Of a DNA stretch of 64,000 nucleotides, positions 26,497 through 45,647 are shown one piece after another. How positions within the stretch are numbered: position 1 is the stretch's first letter; the number at the start of each line of letters is the position of its first letter. Origin of the DNA: Chrysomallon squamiferum (lineage: Eukaryota; Mollusca; Gastropoda; Neomphalida; Peltospiridae); NCBI GenBank assembly GCA_012295275.1, contig CM022670.1, positions 4,181,264-4,245,263 of the forward strand. The letters are read 5' to 3'. Below the pieces are notes generated by a model, which made no database searches, was not told the origin of the DNA, and was given only the letters and a program-made list of their open reading frames with translations. Position numbers and translations under genes: made by a program.

Positions 26497-28046
26497 TAAA
26501 TTATATAATGTTTTTACATTACACATTTAATATATAAAATTTAATATCCATGTAATTTCTAGTATCAGGAAATATTTCAAGTAAAAAAAGATTTAAGATT
26601 AATCATTGCTATAAGGTATCGGACTCTGTCACGTGATTAGTGAACATAAAGATGGCGTCCTATGTATAAAAAAATAATATAGGCGTCTCGTAATTGTTTT
26701 GAGGTGTGAAGGTTTCTTGGACACACGAGTGGCCAGTAAGGTTAAAGAATAGTATATCGTACGACTTCGTATGAATCCAGAACATAGGGAAAACTCAGAA
26801 GGCGGGATCGAAGCCGCAAGGTATCTAGAATAGGACAGAAATTTACAAAAATTGGAATTATTTCAACTTCTGCGACATAACTTCATAAATATTCTTTTCT
26901 CTGCTTACATATATTCAGTTATTAAGTTTCTCTTAATTTTGTTCAGCATAATGGAAACATTCTGACACACTCAGAACGTATTTCAATTACGTGTCAATCG
27001 TCCGTTTCCAAATTCTAGTTTTCTTCTACGTCGCACTAAACAAGTCAATACACAGAATCGGAGGTATTCATTTATTATTTGCATGAAGTATGATGTGTAC
27101 TATAGGTTTCGGTATATTCAGAATTTATCTGATTTACCCTTTAACCATTGCTTTGTTCGTCAATAATGCTGATAATTATTTTTCGCAGAGGATACAGTGT
27201 TATAAAGCATATAATATTTATCCCTTTACATAAATATTTTAATGAATTATACTTGTTGTAAAGTGAACAAATTGCTAAAATACATTTTGTTAACTTCCTC
27301 GTTAATGTTTTATTTGCCCTGGTAACTGTAATTTGTTTTGTTTTGTTTTGTTTTGTTTTACCTTTGCAGTTACAACTGATATAGTTTTACATATCTCAAA
27401 TTGAGTAATGTTTTATAGAATGTTTCATTACACAAATTCAAAATAGAATAGGCTTTGCTGTACAGATGTACCCTGTGAAGAAATTCATATTTCATCTATT
27501 AGAGGTAAAGGTAAATTTCTATCCTATTCACAATCTGGCCACAATCTGGTTCTCACAGTTATAGTCAAATTATATAAACTTACATTTGTAATGTTTCTGG
27601 TAATTTTCATGGTTTTCTTATTATTTGTTCACATCAGTTTGCATTTCATGACATGCAGCATTTGTTACATATTGTATATTGTCATTATATGCACGTAGAT
27701 AAAACTGACAGAGAACTGGAATATGCTCTTAAAAAAGAAAATAGTTCTAAGCATTTGTTCTGTCACTAATAGTAATGTAGTAGATCATTTAGAATTTTGG
27801 TGATCAGCTTTGATTACAACAAACATTGTGACAAACTCAGAGATTTCTATTAGTATTGTTATCGTTGAATTTAAATTCCCCCAAAATATATCTCTGTCAA
27901 GATTTTTAATATTCTGTACATATTCTGAATACGTACATCAAAAACTGTTAACATGTAACTAAATTTTTCTGAGGAGAAATTCAAATTAAGTTATAGATAA
28001 AGAATGCTGTGAAAGAAATTTTATTCTGGTTTTGTATTTTTTCCAG
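26497..28046. other. Region upstream of UBE3A
   Basis: Holds a candidate promoter block (26629-26657) and a (TTTTG)n patch at about 27335-27359. The untranslated first exon of UBE3A is expected here but could not be placed. Confidence 0.45.
26629..26657 (+). promoter_or_regulatory. Candidate UBE3A promoter block: E-box plus YY1-like site
   Basis: TCACGTGAT (CACGTG at 26630-26635) lies 13 nt before AAGATGGCG (26649-26657). These match the USF/E-box TCACGTGA and YY1 AAGATGGCG core patterns that often mark animal housekeeping promoters. They lie about 1.4 kb upstream of the first UBE3A exon seen. The promoter role is inference. Confidence 0.3.
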
Positions 28047-33988
<5,942 letters not shown>

Positions 33989-34406
33989 CTTAGCTTCTTT
34001 ATTCCTCCTGGCTGGACAGAATCACCTCAACACCTCTTTATTTGTGCCTGTCAAAGGTGATTGGTTGGTTGGTTGGAAATTGATAAAATTAAATTAAAAT
34101 AAATACCACTGATTCTCAGCATATGTGTGCCAACATTAATGAAATTAAAAGAAAACAACAGTAACCAAAAAAAAAACAAAAAAAAAACTGATACACATCA
34201 TTCATATCAGAAAATGAGATGTGTGCGTGTCTGCGTGCATTTTCAATATTCGTGTTTAAGGTTTTGAGCTTTTAATTTTATTTCATTAATTGTTCAAGCA
34301 GCCCAATGAATTTGAAGAAATGATTTTGTATTTTACATTGAACTTAATTTTCAATTGGTTTCATGTTGCATGTTTGAAGTGAATAGTTCTGAAAAAAAGT
34401 GTTAAA

Positions 34407-34439
<33 letters not shown>

Positions 34440-37050
34440 TTAAAAAGAATTATTGGCCGAGTATTTTGAAGTTTGCTCAGTTTTGAATACCACTAACTTT
34501 CATTACTTAGTCACAAGTGTTGAGCATATGAATATAAGTACTTACTTATATTTTAAGTATGCTGTGTTTGTAGCTGTGTCTGTCTGAAGGTAAGAATGAA
34601 TACACGAGTGTGCATTTGTGTAAAATTGCCACATTTTATTCAGGAGCTGTGATTCCAAACGACAAAGATTTATTATGGAAGATTCCATTGCTTTTTGGTT
34701 GCTATTTTACATGGAATATTTTACCAGTGTTTTCAAACCAGTTATTATTTACTGAAAGTAAATATTCAATACAAAACAATCTTCAGTATTGTAAAATATA
34801 TAATATATACACATTTAATATGTGAAGTGTAATTAAATGCAACATTGTTTAATCAACCACATATATTTAATTTTATTGTGGAATATGAAATTATATATAG
34901 AAGTAAGTTTGTAAGTGTGAAAAAGAGAAATAGATGAAATTTATTTATACAGTGGAGACAATTGTATATGAAAGGCTTATTGGGAAGAACTGTTTGGTTA
35001 AATGATAATATTTGATTATTAATTATTAAAATTAATTAAATGGATCCAGAAATGAAATTTAAAAAAAGTATTTTTAAGTAAATTATGTTAGATAATTAGC
35101 ATTACTTATTTAAGATTTAATTTGCATTAAAAAGTAATAATAATTATGTGTGTGTGTTTCTTTAAGTGAGATTTTGGTCTTAAAGTACAAGATAACAAGA
35201 AATGTGTTTGTTATTATAACAATGAAATTATATAAATATGTTGTTAAACCACTTTTCAAGACATTTTCCATTACTGTGTTACTGTATTTAATTTCATTTT
35301 CTGTTTTATTATTTACCACCCCATACTTGTGTCTGAAAAAGATTAATTTAAATTTGTTTTTGTCTGGATTTTAAAATGATCTGAAGTGACTTGTTTTGTT
35401 ACAGAAAAATAATGGCAGTTTTGTCTCTTGCCATTCTGAAATTTTAAAAATTATTTTCATATTTCACTAAGAATTATAATTATATAAGTAATAAGAACAT
35501 CCATAACATTATTGCAAACATAAACATTTGCCAGTAATCATCAGACAGTGATATTTCTATTACTTTATTTTCTTTTTCTCCTTCATTTACAAACATTTTA
35601 ATGCAGATAAATTTAACTGTTGTAAAGAAAACTAATGTTTAAAACAAAACTCAGGGCAAACAGCTAACAAATTTATCCATTCATAAATGAAAATAAGATA
35701 CTGCAGTCTGTTTATTTAAGGTGTGACAAAAAAGATATAAAAATTATTTTAAAATAGTACAGAAATACAAACTTAACAATTTCAGTGTTTATCCAATTCC
35801 TATATGCTGCAGTCATACCTATGCAATAGTTAAAATGAATCTTCCTTCAGTTCTGTGTTAACATTGTTTACAGGTTGTAAAATAAACACTGCAACATACA
35901 CCACAGCAAGAAAAATAATTAAAATTTAATTATTTTTTCTTTGTTCTTTGTATGTTAAAAAACATCTGCATTCCACATGTTTAACATTGACTCATGCTTA
36001 TCATATCTTAAAAATGCAATCTTGAGTAAAAAGAAACCTTTACTGTCAAGTGAATCCAAATATGTTGGAAGTTTTACTTCACAGGCAAGTACAATTGCTT
36101 GTTAAAAAATCTTGAGTATCAATTTTACTGAGTCAGGTTTTTATGTAGATATGTGTGTATTAGAAAATAACTATTTATTAAATATTAATTGCTTTTGTGT
36201 TGTGTTATATCACTAATATGCTAAATAAAAGTTTGTACAAAACTAAAATTTAAATTTAATCAAATGCAAAATTATAGAATGTTCTGGATACATATTGTTT
36301 GATGTTACAAATTGCTGTTATTCTGTTATATTTAGAACAAAATAGTTAAATAGTATGTTACTGAGATGAAATTTCGGTTATGTATTTGATGCATAACGTT
36401 AAAGATACTGTTGACATGATTTTCTGGTACTTGTTTGCATGTCAGAATAAAAAATACTTTATTGTTGGGTACATTATTACTTAGCCATTTATGTTCAAAC
36501 TGACAAAAAATCTGTCATTAAAAACATAATGTCTACCAGGTTATAAATAAATAAATATATAATTACAAACTTGACTCACCTACTGTTTTTTGTAAATTCA
36601 TGTTTTAAAAATAAAAACAAGTATAATTTGTACAAAGTAAATAAATAATTAATAATTAAATTTGGCTTATTGTTATATGTAAATTCACATTTTCAAATTC
36701 ACATATAAACATACAAAAAAGAAAAAGAAAAATTTTGCTATCACAATATTGGCTTTTAAAAATTAAATATTGTCTACCAGGTTAGTACCTAAGTTGACGG
36801 GGATCTATAAATTCATATTTTCATGATGACATAATAACTGAAACACAAAATCCACTCTAATTCAGCTAAACAAATATTCTCTGTACAAGGTTAGTATGTA
36901 AATAAGTTATTATAAACCAAATATAAATTCATGTTTGTAATCTGACATGAATGTAAACTTAACTTATTAGCTTTAAGAAATAAATACCAGGTTAATAAAT
37001 TAACAATTGGAAACCAAAGGATTTCAAAACTATTTGAATTTGTTACATGA

Positions 37051-37122
<72 letters not shown>

Positions 37123-37311
37123 GAAAATGGAAATCATTTTTTGTCAGATTTCATATTTGTATAACTCTGAGCAGTGTAATTTTGACATAAAGTGATAAAT
37201 TTGTTAATTCAACAAAAAATTAATTTACATGTTTTCACATTTTAACAAGAACCAAAAAATTGTGTTAATAGATTCTTTAGGCTAACTATTATCCTGTGAT
37301 AATAGGAGTAT

Positions 37312-37380
<69 letters not shown>

Positions 37381-38450
37381 GTGTGATGTTTGTGTCCTAT
37401 AAACAGTGGAATGTTTCACTAAAAAATTCTTTATTTTGATGTTGAATCTGATTTTTGAAATACAGTGGTTTTTAATTCCTGAGTTTTCTTATTTATTTTA
37501 TTTATTTATTTATTTGTTTACTTATTTATTTATTACTGTTGTTTGTATGTGACCACAATGACTAAATTTAGGTAAATCTTAGTAATGAAAAATAATGATT
37601 TTTCTGCACAATGATTTTTTTGAGATGGATAACCAGAAAGCACTTTGTGTATTTTCAGTGGCATTTGTAACATACATTAACATTCAAGCTGATACTTTAC
37701 AACTGTGCAACACTGCTTTAATTTGAAATGAAAATTAAACATTAAAACACACTTATTTTTAATTTTCTATGAAGTGGAAGAATGGAGATTCAGGGAACTG
37801 TAAGCTTATATAGATACAGATATATGCAAGTACATATATTTATGTATCACCATAAGCAACACATCACACACCCAAGTTCTAGGAGATCCCATTCTCTTTG
37901 CTTCAATTCTGTGAAGCTTAAACCTGAATAAAATATTTCTGCTGAAGTTTTTTTTATATGTAATAGAAATAAATGTTTCATTGCTGCAGTTTCCCTCATG
38001 TCTAAAATACAAGAAAATAAATGACACTACACTTCTTGATGTTTAGAAAAAATATGTTTTTCATTTGAAGTTCAAATAACATCAAACCACTGCTGAAAAG
38101 AAACATTATTTTTTGTTTATTTATTTTATTTTATTTTATTTGTATTACATGTGAAATTATAACGTATTTATATATGGCATAAGACAAAAAAATAATCTGA
38201 AATGGTCCTGTGTTTTATCTTTCATTTTATAAGATGGTGAGATATAGATAATCATTTTTATAAATCATTTTTTGTTAGTTTATTTATTTATTTATTAAGA
38301 CCAATAAGAAATTTTTTTTTTTGAATTTAAAATAAAAAAATCTGAAGGGGTTTTTCTCAATTTTTGTTTTTGGTAAAAAGAATTTGAAAAGCAGTACATG
38401 GAATAAAAATTACTGCTAACATTTCTAGCTAAGTGATTTTTTATCTGTAA
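33989..38450. other. UBE3A 3' UTR and AT-rich spacer
   Basis: Very AT-rich with no plausible exon. It holds poly-A at 34412-34437, (ATT)n at about 37049-37118, (GT)n at 37317-37379 and TTTA repeats around 37490-37530. A long UBE3A 3' UTR could occupy the first 0.1 to 2.5 kb. Confidence 0.55.
34098..34103 (+). terminator. Candidate proximal UBE3A polyadenylation signal
   Basis: AATAAA 110 nt after the UBE3A stop codon. Further hexamers occur downstream, for example near 36222, so a longer 3' UTR is possible. Confidence 0.35.
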
Positions 38451-38457
38451 TGTATAT

Positions 38458-40491
38458 GGGTCATTCCATGACAAATCACCCAATGGGTTAAACCTGACTA
38501 TCTCAGATTTTTATGAAACTTGGTATACTTGTTGACTGGGATCCCACTGGGTGTAATATTTTTTGTTTAGCCATAATATAGATTTAATATACATATCTGC
38601 ATGGATAATTGATACAATGCATTACAATGTACATTTTCTACATGTATACACTTCTCTGAGACCCAAAAGTCATCTTTGGAGTTAAAATCCACCTGACATG
38701 TCTGAAGGAATGCCTGAAGGATATGAAAAGATGCCAAATGGCTTGACATGTTCTACACAATCGGGCTCAAAGGGTTAACAGGAAGTGATGCTTCAGGCAT
38801 GTCAGGAACTCCTTGAAATCCCCTAGTGAAATCCCCATTGAGCACATGGCAATAAGAAGTTTAAGACAAAGAAGTTTCTTCATCTGCATTTCTTTGACAA
38901 TACGAAGCTTTCAAGTTCGACACAATGTCTGATGTTGATATGTAAGCATTATGTTTTCTTCATAAAACCTATTATGTCATTTTATCATGTCAAGTTGCCT
39001 TGCCAATGGTTTTGAACAAGGTTTCAGTCAACCACAGTACAACCCAGTCTGAAATCCCAGTGTGTAACTGAATTTTTTTTGAGTGTTGTTATTCCATACC
39101 TTCAGACTGAGTTTCCTCGTGAATAACATTCATTATTTCACTGATGGCTTTCCTGGATAATATAAAAATAAGAACAATTTTGTTAACCATCATGAAGAGG
39201 ACTTTGGGTTGGAAGGTGAATGGAACTTTTTTGCAACAAGCTACGGCAAAAGTGCCTGTGATGGAATTGGGGGGGGGGGACAGTGAAGAGATTGCTGACA
39301 AAGACCAGTTTGCAGTGTTCCTACACAGACCCAATCCTGACCAGTGAAGCTATCACAGATTTCTGCATCAAGAATATACCAGGCATTCACTTCTTCAACA
39401 TCACACCAGACCACATAGCAAAGCATGAGTTGGAACTACAAGGGAGGTTTCAAGTGGCCAAAACGACCAAGGGAACAGTTTCACCGGTTAGTTCCAATAT
39501 CTAAATCTAAAGATGCATGCCTACAAGCTGAGCCTGCAGAGTGACCCACCAGAACTAGTATCTGTCCAGGATTCTGAGGATGATATGACAGAGTTACCAC
39601 AGGAGCCTTCCACTGAAGCCAAGAAGCAAAACTACGTTGTCTGTAAGACAGTGAGGTATGGGTTGGGTAGTTGAGGACATTTCAGAAGAGCATGGCGACT
39701 TCTTCATTTGTTTCATGCACCCTCACAGACCTAAGTTATTTCACTGGCCAAACAAAGAAAGGGACATATTCTGTGTCATTGATACACCTGCTATTGCATC
39801 TTCTCGACGGATGTACACTCTGAGTAAAAAAGATGATGCTAGAATTGCAAGATTATGCAGGAAATGGGTTACTCAAAGATTCTGTGACTGCTGAACTGGT
39901 GAGAAGGCAATGAGGTAAGTACTTTGATATCATATGATCATAGATGTAGGCATACAATGTCTTACTCGGTGATCAAGAGAGATGGTGATTCCTAGCATCC
40001 AGAATTGATCATTCAGGTTTTAGTTAATCAGATGTTAATGGCAGAAAAGGTGTTATTTTCATGGACGTGCATTTTTTAAATCTATATTGTGGCTAAACAA
40101 AAAATATTACACCCAGGAAATTTTTATAACTTGGGAGATTAAAATTCAATAAAGGTCATCTCAAGGTCAAGTTCAAGGTCATAACAAAGGTCAGTGTACG
40201 AAACTGAACAATAATGGCAGATTTGGAATCCTTGTCATATTGCCTTTTCAACAATACCAATTTTGTGAAGTAGTTCCTGAGATATGAGGGTTCAAAGGTT
40301 GGTCGTCACGCCCATTTTTGCCAAAAATCTCAGAATTCGGGGGGCCATATCTCCAATACCAATGGACCGATTGGCCTAAAATTTGGTGCTGTTGGATCCC
40401 AGTCAACAAGTATAAGAAGTTTCATAAAAATCTGAGACGGTCGGGTTTAAAAACGGTGGGGTGGGGGGAGTGGTTTGACATGGAATGACCC
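38458..40491 (+). mobile_element. DNA transposon with long, unequal terminal inverted repeats
   Basis: The left end (GGGTCATTCCATG, 38458 on) is mirrored at the right end (CATGGAATGACCC, ending 40491). Both ends share CTCAGATTTTTATGAAACTT and TTGACTGGGATCC. They also share a 40-nt block at 38547-38586 and 40077-40116 (38 or 39 of 40 matching). The right arm has about 277 bp (40117-40393) between these blocks that the left arm lacks, so the left arm is internally deleted. ATAT at 38454-38457 and 40492-40495 is a possible 4-bp target duplication, though TATA shifted by one base is equally possible. The interior holds a broken ORF and no transposase that I can recognise. Superfamily not assigned. 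Confidence 0.8.
39144..39893 (+). pseudogene. Frameshifted ORF carried by the inverted-repeat element
   Basis: Fragments in shifting frames read as one decayed protein. The order is TILLTIMKRTLGWKVNG, then TSEAITDFCIKNIPGIHFF, then KHELELQGRFQVAKTTKGT, then (after a shift) FHRLVPISKSK, then FFICFMHPHRPKLFHWPN and FCVIDTPA...RRMYTLSKKD. A G9 run near 39271-39279 coincides with one frame change. The pattern of GT-x2-FHxxVPIS followed by FMHP...FxWP...CxIDxPxxxxxRxYTLS is, from memory, a layout I have seen in uncharacterised multi-copy invertebrate proteins. That memory is unverified. It is not a transposase I can name, so it may be cargo. Confidence 0.55.
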
Positions 40492-40498
40492 ATATACA

Positions 40499-41605
40499 AA
40501 ATTTGGTTTGGATTTTCATTGTGATTATAATGTTTTTCATTTATGGCACATCTTTATACAATTAAGTTTTATTTATTTATATTTTTATTATTTTATTTTT
40601 TAATTTTATTTTACTTTATTTTACAGTGCTGTACTGTACTGTTTATTTATAGCTATAATAATAATGGAAATGGTAGGAAAATGAGGAAGAGGAAAAGAAA
40701 CGTATTACTGTTCTTGTTCTGATATTCTACTTAACTGCAAGATTAAATTTCTACTGACGCTAAGATCTATTATATATTACATGTACATGATAATCTGGAA
40801 ATAATCCTGCGTGTGTATGTAAGATTTATATGATAATTATACATAAAGCCTCGGGATTCTTACATTTCTTTCTTTGTTTATTATTGTTTGAAACTACCAT
40901 TAGTAGTACGTAACATATGTAAGTAAAACTATTTCCTTCTAAGCAGTTTAAATCAGTTTATATTTCTCAGGGCACAAATTTAAATACTTACATGATTTGA
41001 CAAATTGGAATATAAATAAAATACATAATATTGAGTGTTTTTCCAGTTTAGAAATATATACATGTATCTTGAAATAATCCTGTTAATAGATACCCATGGC
41101 TGTATGTACGTTTATGTTTGTGGGTGGGTTTTGCCAGTGCGTTTTTGTGCACATTATTCCAAAGAATGACCAGAAATATATAAAAATTCATTTAGTAAAG
41201 ATATAATACATATGGAGAATATTAAAATCACAATGGTCATCAAAACGACCTTTTATATATATGTGCTAAAAAATAACTATCAAAGGATAATTCACGTAGG
41301 TAAGAAAAGTTTGCAGTAATTCTTGTTCCATGCTTTTTTTTTTTTTCCTTTTTCATTCTTTTGAAACTATTATTTGATATTATATTTTATAAATTATTTC
41401 TGAGAAAAAAAAACAACATTTTCTTGTCACCATTCAAATAATTTTCTAATAATCTCTGAGCTTGCTAAAATATTACAGAATTACCTTAAATAATGTTTAA
41501 AATAACTTTTGACAATGTTTATCATATTAGTCTTTATGTCGAATTCTAGACGCTAAAAAGATGTCATATTAATGTCATATTTAAACAAAAAATCATTTGT
41601 AGATC

Positions 41606-41655
<50 letters not shown>

Positions 41656-42072
41656 AATAACGTTACACAGGATTTTTGAAATTATTATTATTTAAAGAAC
41701 AATCAAGAGTTGTTTCCCTTCTTATTTATGGAGTCTTGACGACAGCCAATCAGAGCACCTTAAAAATGAAATAGGAGTTGTTTCCCGTGATACGTCTGTT
41801 CGGCTTGTTTATTTTTTGATTTTAACAAATTAGGTATAGTAAATTCTCGTCTGGAAACTGTAATCGTGAATGGTAATGGATCTGAATATATCTAATTTAA
41901 CTCCTTTTTTTAAATTAATATTTACAACTTCTAAGTTTGTCAAAATAGCGTAGGATATCCATAACAAGGTTTGGTCAAAGTGTTCGTCGGTTAATAATAG
42001 AAAAACAAACAATATTAACAATATTATTCAGACTCGTATTTTGTGATTAAATATGAAAACATCACATGCATT

Positions 42073-42114
<42 letters not shown>

Positions 42115-42937
42115 TATAAATAAATACATAAAAATAATCATGAAATAAATATTATAAATAATAATAAAAAAACTGTCATATATTTTAATACCAGCACACC
42201 AAAATGATTTGTTATTATACTGTATTTCATAATAGAAAGTTCTCTTAAAACGCCTGAACTTGACACTGAATTAATCATTATTTGAACACAAAATACTTTA
42301 TAAATTTCAGAAAATGATTTTAACAGTGGAATGATTTGTACAAACTGGAAATTGTATGTAGCTTCAAAAGAATGGACACTTTTAAACTTGCATTATTTTT
42401 GTGTAAAGCATTGAGGAAAACAAACAAAAAACATAAAAGCCGGCAATCCACTTATAAAGAAGAACATCTTTTTTGTATAATGATTCTTCTTTTCAACAAC
42501 ACTTGCAATATCCATCAGAGAAAATAATAACTTTATAAAACACCACAATTTCATCACCGGTAATTATTCTAAAGTTAAAATATTTAAATTATTTACATGC
42601 AAATTGTGTAATTACTGTGTCCAGAATAACTCTTCACACTAAATCCGTCTTCTTTCCTCATGTTTTTGGATAAATTATGCGGAGAAAATCACCAACGTTT
42701 TTATGAATCATTGCTATTAAGCTAGACAACATTTGTGAATCGTTATTATCAACACCAATAACGTTTACAATAATTTTCATCATTTTAATTTTTGTCAGTT
42801 CCAGTAACATTCGAATAACGTCAGCGACTTCTGTGAATCGATTTCGTCAGTTTCAGCAGCACTGATGATTTTCATTAACTTCAGCGAGACGGTTTATGAA
42901 CTGTGTTTCACTGACGTTAATCTTCTTTTCACGACGA
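40499..42937. other. AT-rich spacer
   Basis: No gene seen. (ATT)n lies at 41608-41653 and (AAT)n at 42080-42112. A CCAAT-box-like agccaatcagagc (about 41744-41756) lies between two copies of gagttgtttccc (about 41707 and 41773). This could be promoter debris, but no transcript start can be tied to it. Confidence 0.5.
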
Positions 42938-43258
42938 TTATCTCCACTGCTTAACAGTCGGCCGTATTTTGCAGGTTTGTTTTACTGTCCCGTTTTCCGA
43001 CCACAGACATCTTTGGACGTCGTCAAACAACGGCATCTTGGTCCAGTTGAGCCTGCCCAGGTCCAGAGGAGTGTCTATTTTCCAGAACAAGGCGCGCTTG
43101 GCCCTGGACGCCACTGTGGGTCTTGATAATCGGTTCACCAAATCGTCCAGGTCCTGCTCGGTGATGGACGCTGCTACGTTATCGTCTTTTTGCGGCACTG
43201 GACTGTCTTTCGTCGTGTCGTCTTTCTGATGATACCAAGGCGAATTAGAATTTGCCAT
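42938..43258 (-). CDS. Small hypothetical protein A, 106 residues
   Basis: A single ATG-to-stop frame in locally GC-richer sequence. It begins MANSNSPWYHQKDDTTKDS, has an acidic, polar N-terminal third, then the block EQDLDDLVNRLSRPTVASRA, and later DLGRLNWTKMPLFDD. It is hydrophilic, with no signal peptide or membrane segment. The core block and the GRLNW-x3-MPL block recur in the ORF at 45648-45968 on the same strand (GRLHW-x3-VPL there), which argues that both are real coding sequences. I do not recognise the family. Confidence 0.55.
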   Translation of the reverse strand: MANSNSPWYHQKDDTTKDSPVPQKDDNVAASITEQDLDDLVNRLSRPTVASRAKRALFWKIDTPLDLGRLNWTKMPLFDDVQRCLWSENGTVKQTCKIRPTVKQWR

Positions 43259-44262
43259 ATTAACTGTAATCCAAATCCAAAAATTAAATGACTCTCAAAA
43301 CCACAGATTATAACAACAATGATAAATGCGTTGCTGTTTTGCTCTTGATGAAAATTCAATCAGTCAATTTCAGTAGTTTAAGATACTCTCCCAAATATGA
43401 TTTTATTATTATTGTAGAAGTAAGTCCAAAAACGCTATCAGAATTTTTAAAAAAATATGCTTTCACAACAACGGTAATTTATTCCTTGTCAGTTAATAGT
43501 ATTATCGTTTCATTTCAGAAACCATCCAAACCCTGGCGGTAATATTTAGTCTCCTTTCGTTGCTCTGCTCGAATTTTCAAATGAAACAAACGAACAGCGT
43601 TTGTGCCTGTAACATTTTCTCCGAACGTGGCTGTCCGGGGTACAAAGTGAACAGCTTAATTAGAATATAATTAATCAATTCATAATCTCTAAATCCTTTC
43701 ATTCCTATTATAAGAGATTAAAAATAACGTTTTCAACGGCTAATGCAGTTAGCTTATAATTCGTTCATGCTTGCAGCGTTTCTTCGGCTTGTCACTAAGC
43801 TTTTTATTTGGGCGCGACGTTTCATATCGACTGCCGATAATTTTGTTATAATACAGCAGGAATAAAGGCAATACAGATATGCCATAGCATTTGGATAACA
43901 GTTTATTCTCGTAGTGCCATTTTGCCTTGATAATCAATGCGATTATAATTCGTTTCGGCGATTACGCCGCGGTTGGGTAAATGGATTTTTTGTGTGTTAT
44001 TACCACACCCGGTTTGAAAGCCAGTCAATCAATGACGTAAAAATAACATTCAGAACATAATGAAAACGATACATGTTTGCATTAATGGTGTAATAAGATT
44101 CTTATTTTTTTTTTTTTTTTTACGGTTTTCATTTTACGGTTATATTATTATATAAAGTAAATGATTTAGGATAATAATGAATTCAGGAAATGAAATCTTC
44201 CAGAAGTTCACTTCAACATAATTACTACAGTTACTAAGTTATTGCTGCTGATACTGCTGCTG

Positions 44263-44320
<58 letters not shown>

Positions 44321-45282
44321 CGCTGCTGCTGCTGCTGCTGCTGCTGTTGTTGCTACTACTACTACTACTACTACTACTACTGCTGCTGCTGCTGTTGCTA
44401 CTACTACTGCTACTACTACTACCGCTGCTGCTGCTACTACTACTACTGCTGCTGCTGCTGTTGCATTATAACTACAAATATCACGGCCAATACTGCTATT
44501 ACTAATATGTTTGCTCTAACTACTGCTGCTGCTTCAACAATTACTACTACTCTTTCTTTTCTTCTACTACTAATGCTACTGTTACTATTACGACTTTGAA
44601 TATTTCTGCCACAGCCATAACGTCAGCTATTTTGGTTGTTGTTGCTACCATTATTACCACATACATCGCAGCTGTTCCTCTTATTATTGCTACTACTTCT
44701 ACTACTGCCACTGCTATTACGATTACTACCTCTACCACCACTACTACTACTACTACTACTACTGCTACTGCTACTGCTACTACTACTACTACTACTGCTT
44801 ACACTAACATCAGTATTATCACGTCTTTTTCAACTGATTTTGTTTTTACTGTTACTATTAATATTACTGATGTTACTTTTACTACTACTCCTATTGTCAC
44901 CTTTAATCCTGCTACTACTACTACTACTACTACTACTATTACTACTTCTATTGCTATTACTACTACTACTGCTACTACTACTGCTAATGCTACAACTACT
45001 ACTGCTACAAACTCTTGACCATCGATTTAACGGAATTTTACTGGTCCGGAAAATGCAAAAGTCTGCGAAATTGTGAACGTAGCCATTAACCCTTAGTACA
45101 CACAACAACTATGTAATTAACTTTATTCAGTGTAGATTTATTTCTTTTCTTTTTTCTCTTTTGTCCGTTGCTTTTACTCGCATTTTTTTTTTTCTTAAAT
45201 TACTTATTAATTTTTTTTTTTTTTTTTTTTTTACAATGGTTTATTTGGTTTTTATTTGTAAAAATTAATTAAAAATGAACAC

Positions 45283-45330
<48 letters not shown>

Positions 45331-45647
45331 CACATGACAATAACAAAAACACAAAAAAAACAACAACAACAACAACAACATAACGGTAACAAACAAACCG
45401 GTTACAATTACCAAGCAATATAATTCTTAAATGTTCATTTAAAATTTCATATCAAATTAAAACAAAGTTCAAATTAAGGCGAGATAAAAAAAAAAAACGA
45501 ACAACAAATATAGAATTATCTCCCTTGCTTCACATCAAAATCGATTATGCCTGCTTAGTAACGTAATGAAAATTAGAACAACAGTAATAATAAAAAATAG
45601 TAGTAACTGAAACAAAATATCTATTTTAACTACATTTTTACGTTATT
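43259..45647. other. Spacer with long CTA/CTG trinucleotide tracts
   Basis: The left part (43259-44100) holds no clear gene. A short, GC-balanced - strand frame near 43749-43937 has Lys/Arg-rich content but no support. From 44240 to 45018 the sequence is dominated by trinucleotide repeats. (AAT)n follows at 45283-45328 and (CAA)n at 45360-45380. Confidence 0.55.
44240..45018 (+). repeat. Extended CTA/CTG/ACT trinucleotide repeat region
   Basis: (CTA)n and (CTG)n blocks alternate at 44254-44461. Degenerate ACT/TAC/GTT triplets continue to 45018. Long open frames arise in several frames, giving poly-Leu, poly-Thr or poly-Ser peptides. They are artefacts of the triplet period. Confidence 0.9.

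Noticed and set aside
43749-43937. Lys/Arg-rich short - strand frame upstream of small gene A
   Set aside because: GC-balanced and possibly a UTR or exon, but no splice pair linking it to gene A and no homology.
44242-45076. Long open frames coding poly-Leu, poly-Thr or poly-Ser
   Set aside because: They come from the 3-nt period of the repeat tract, are open in several frames at once, and have no non-repetitive sequence.
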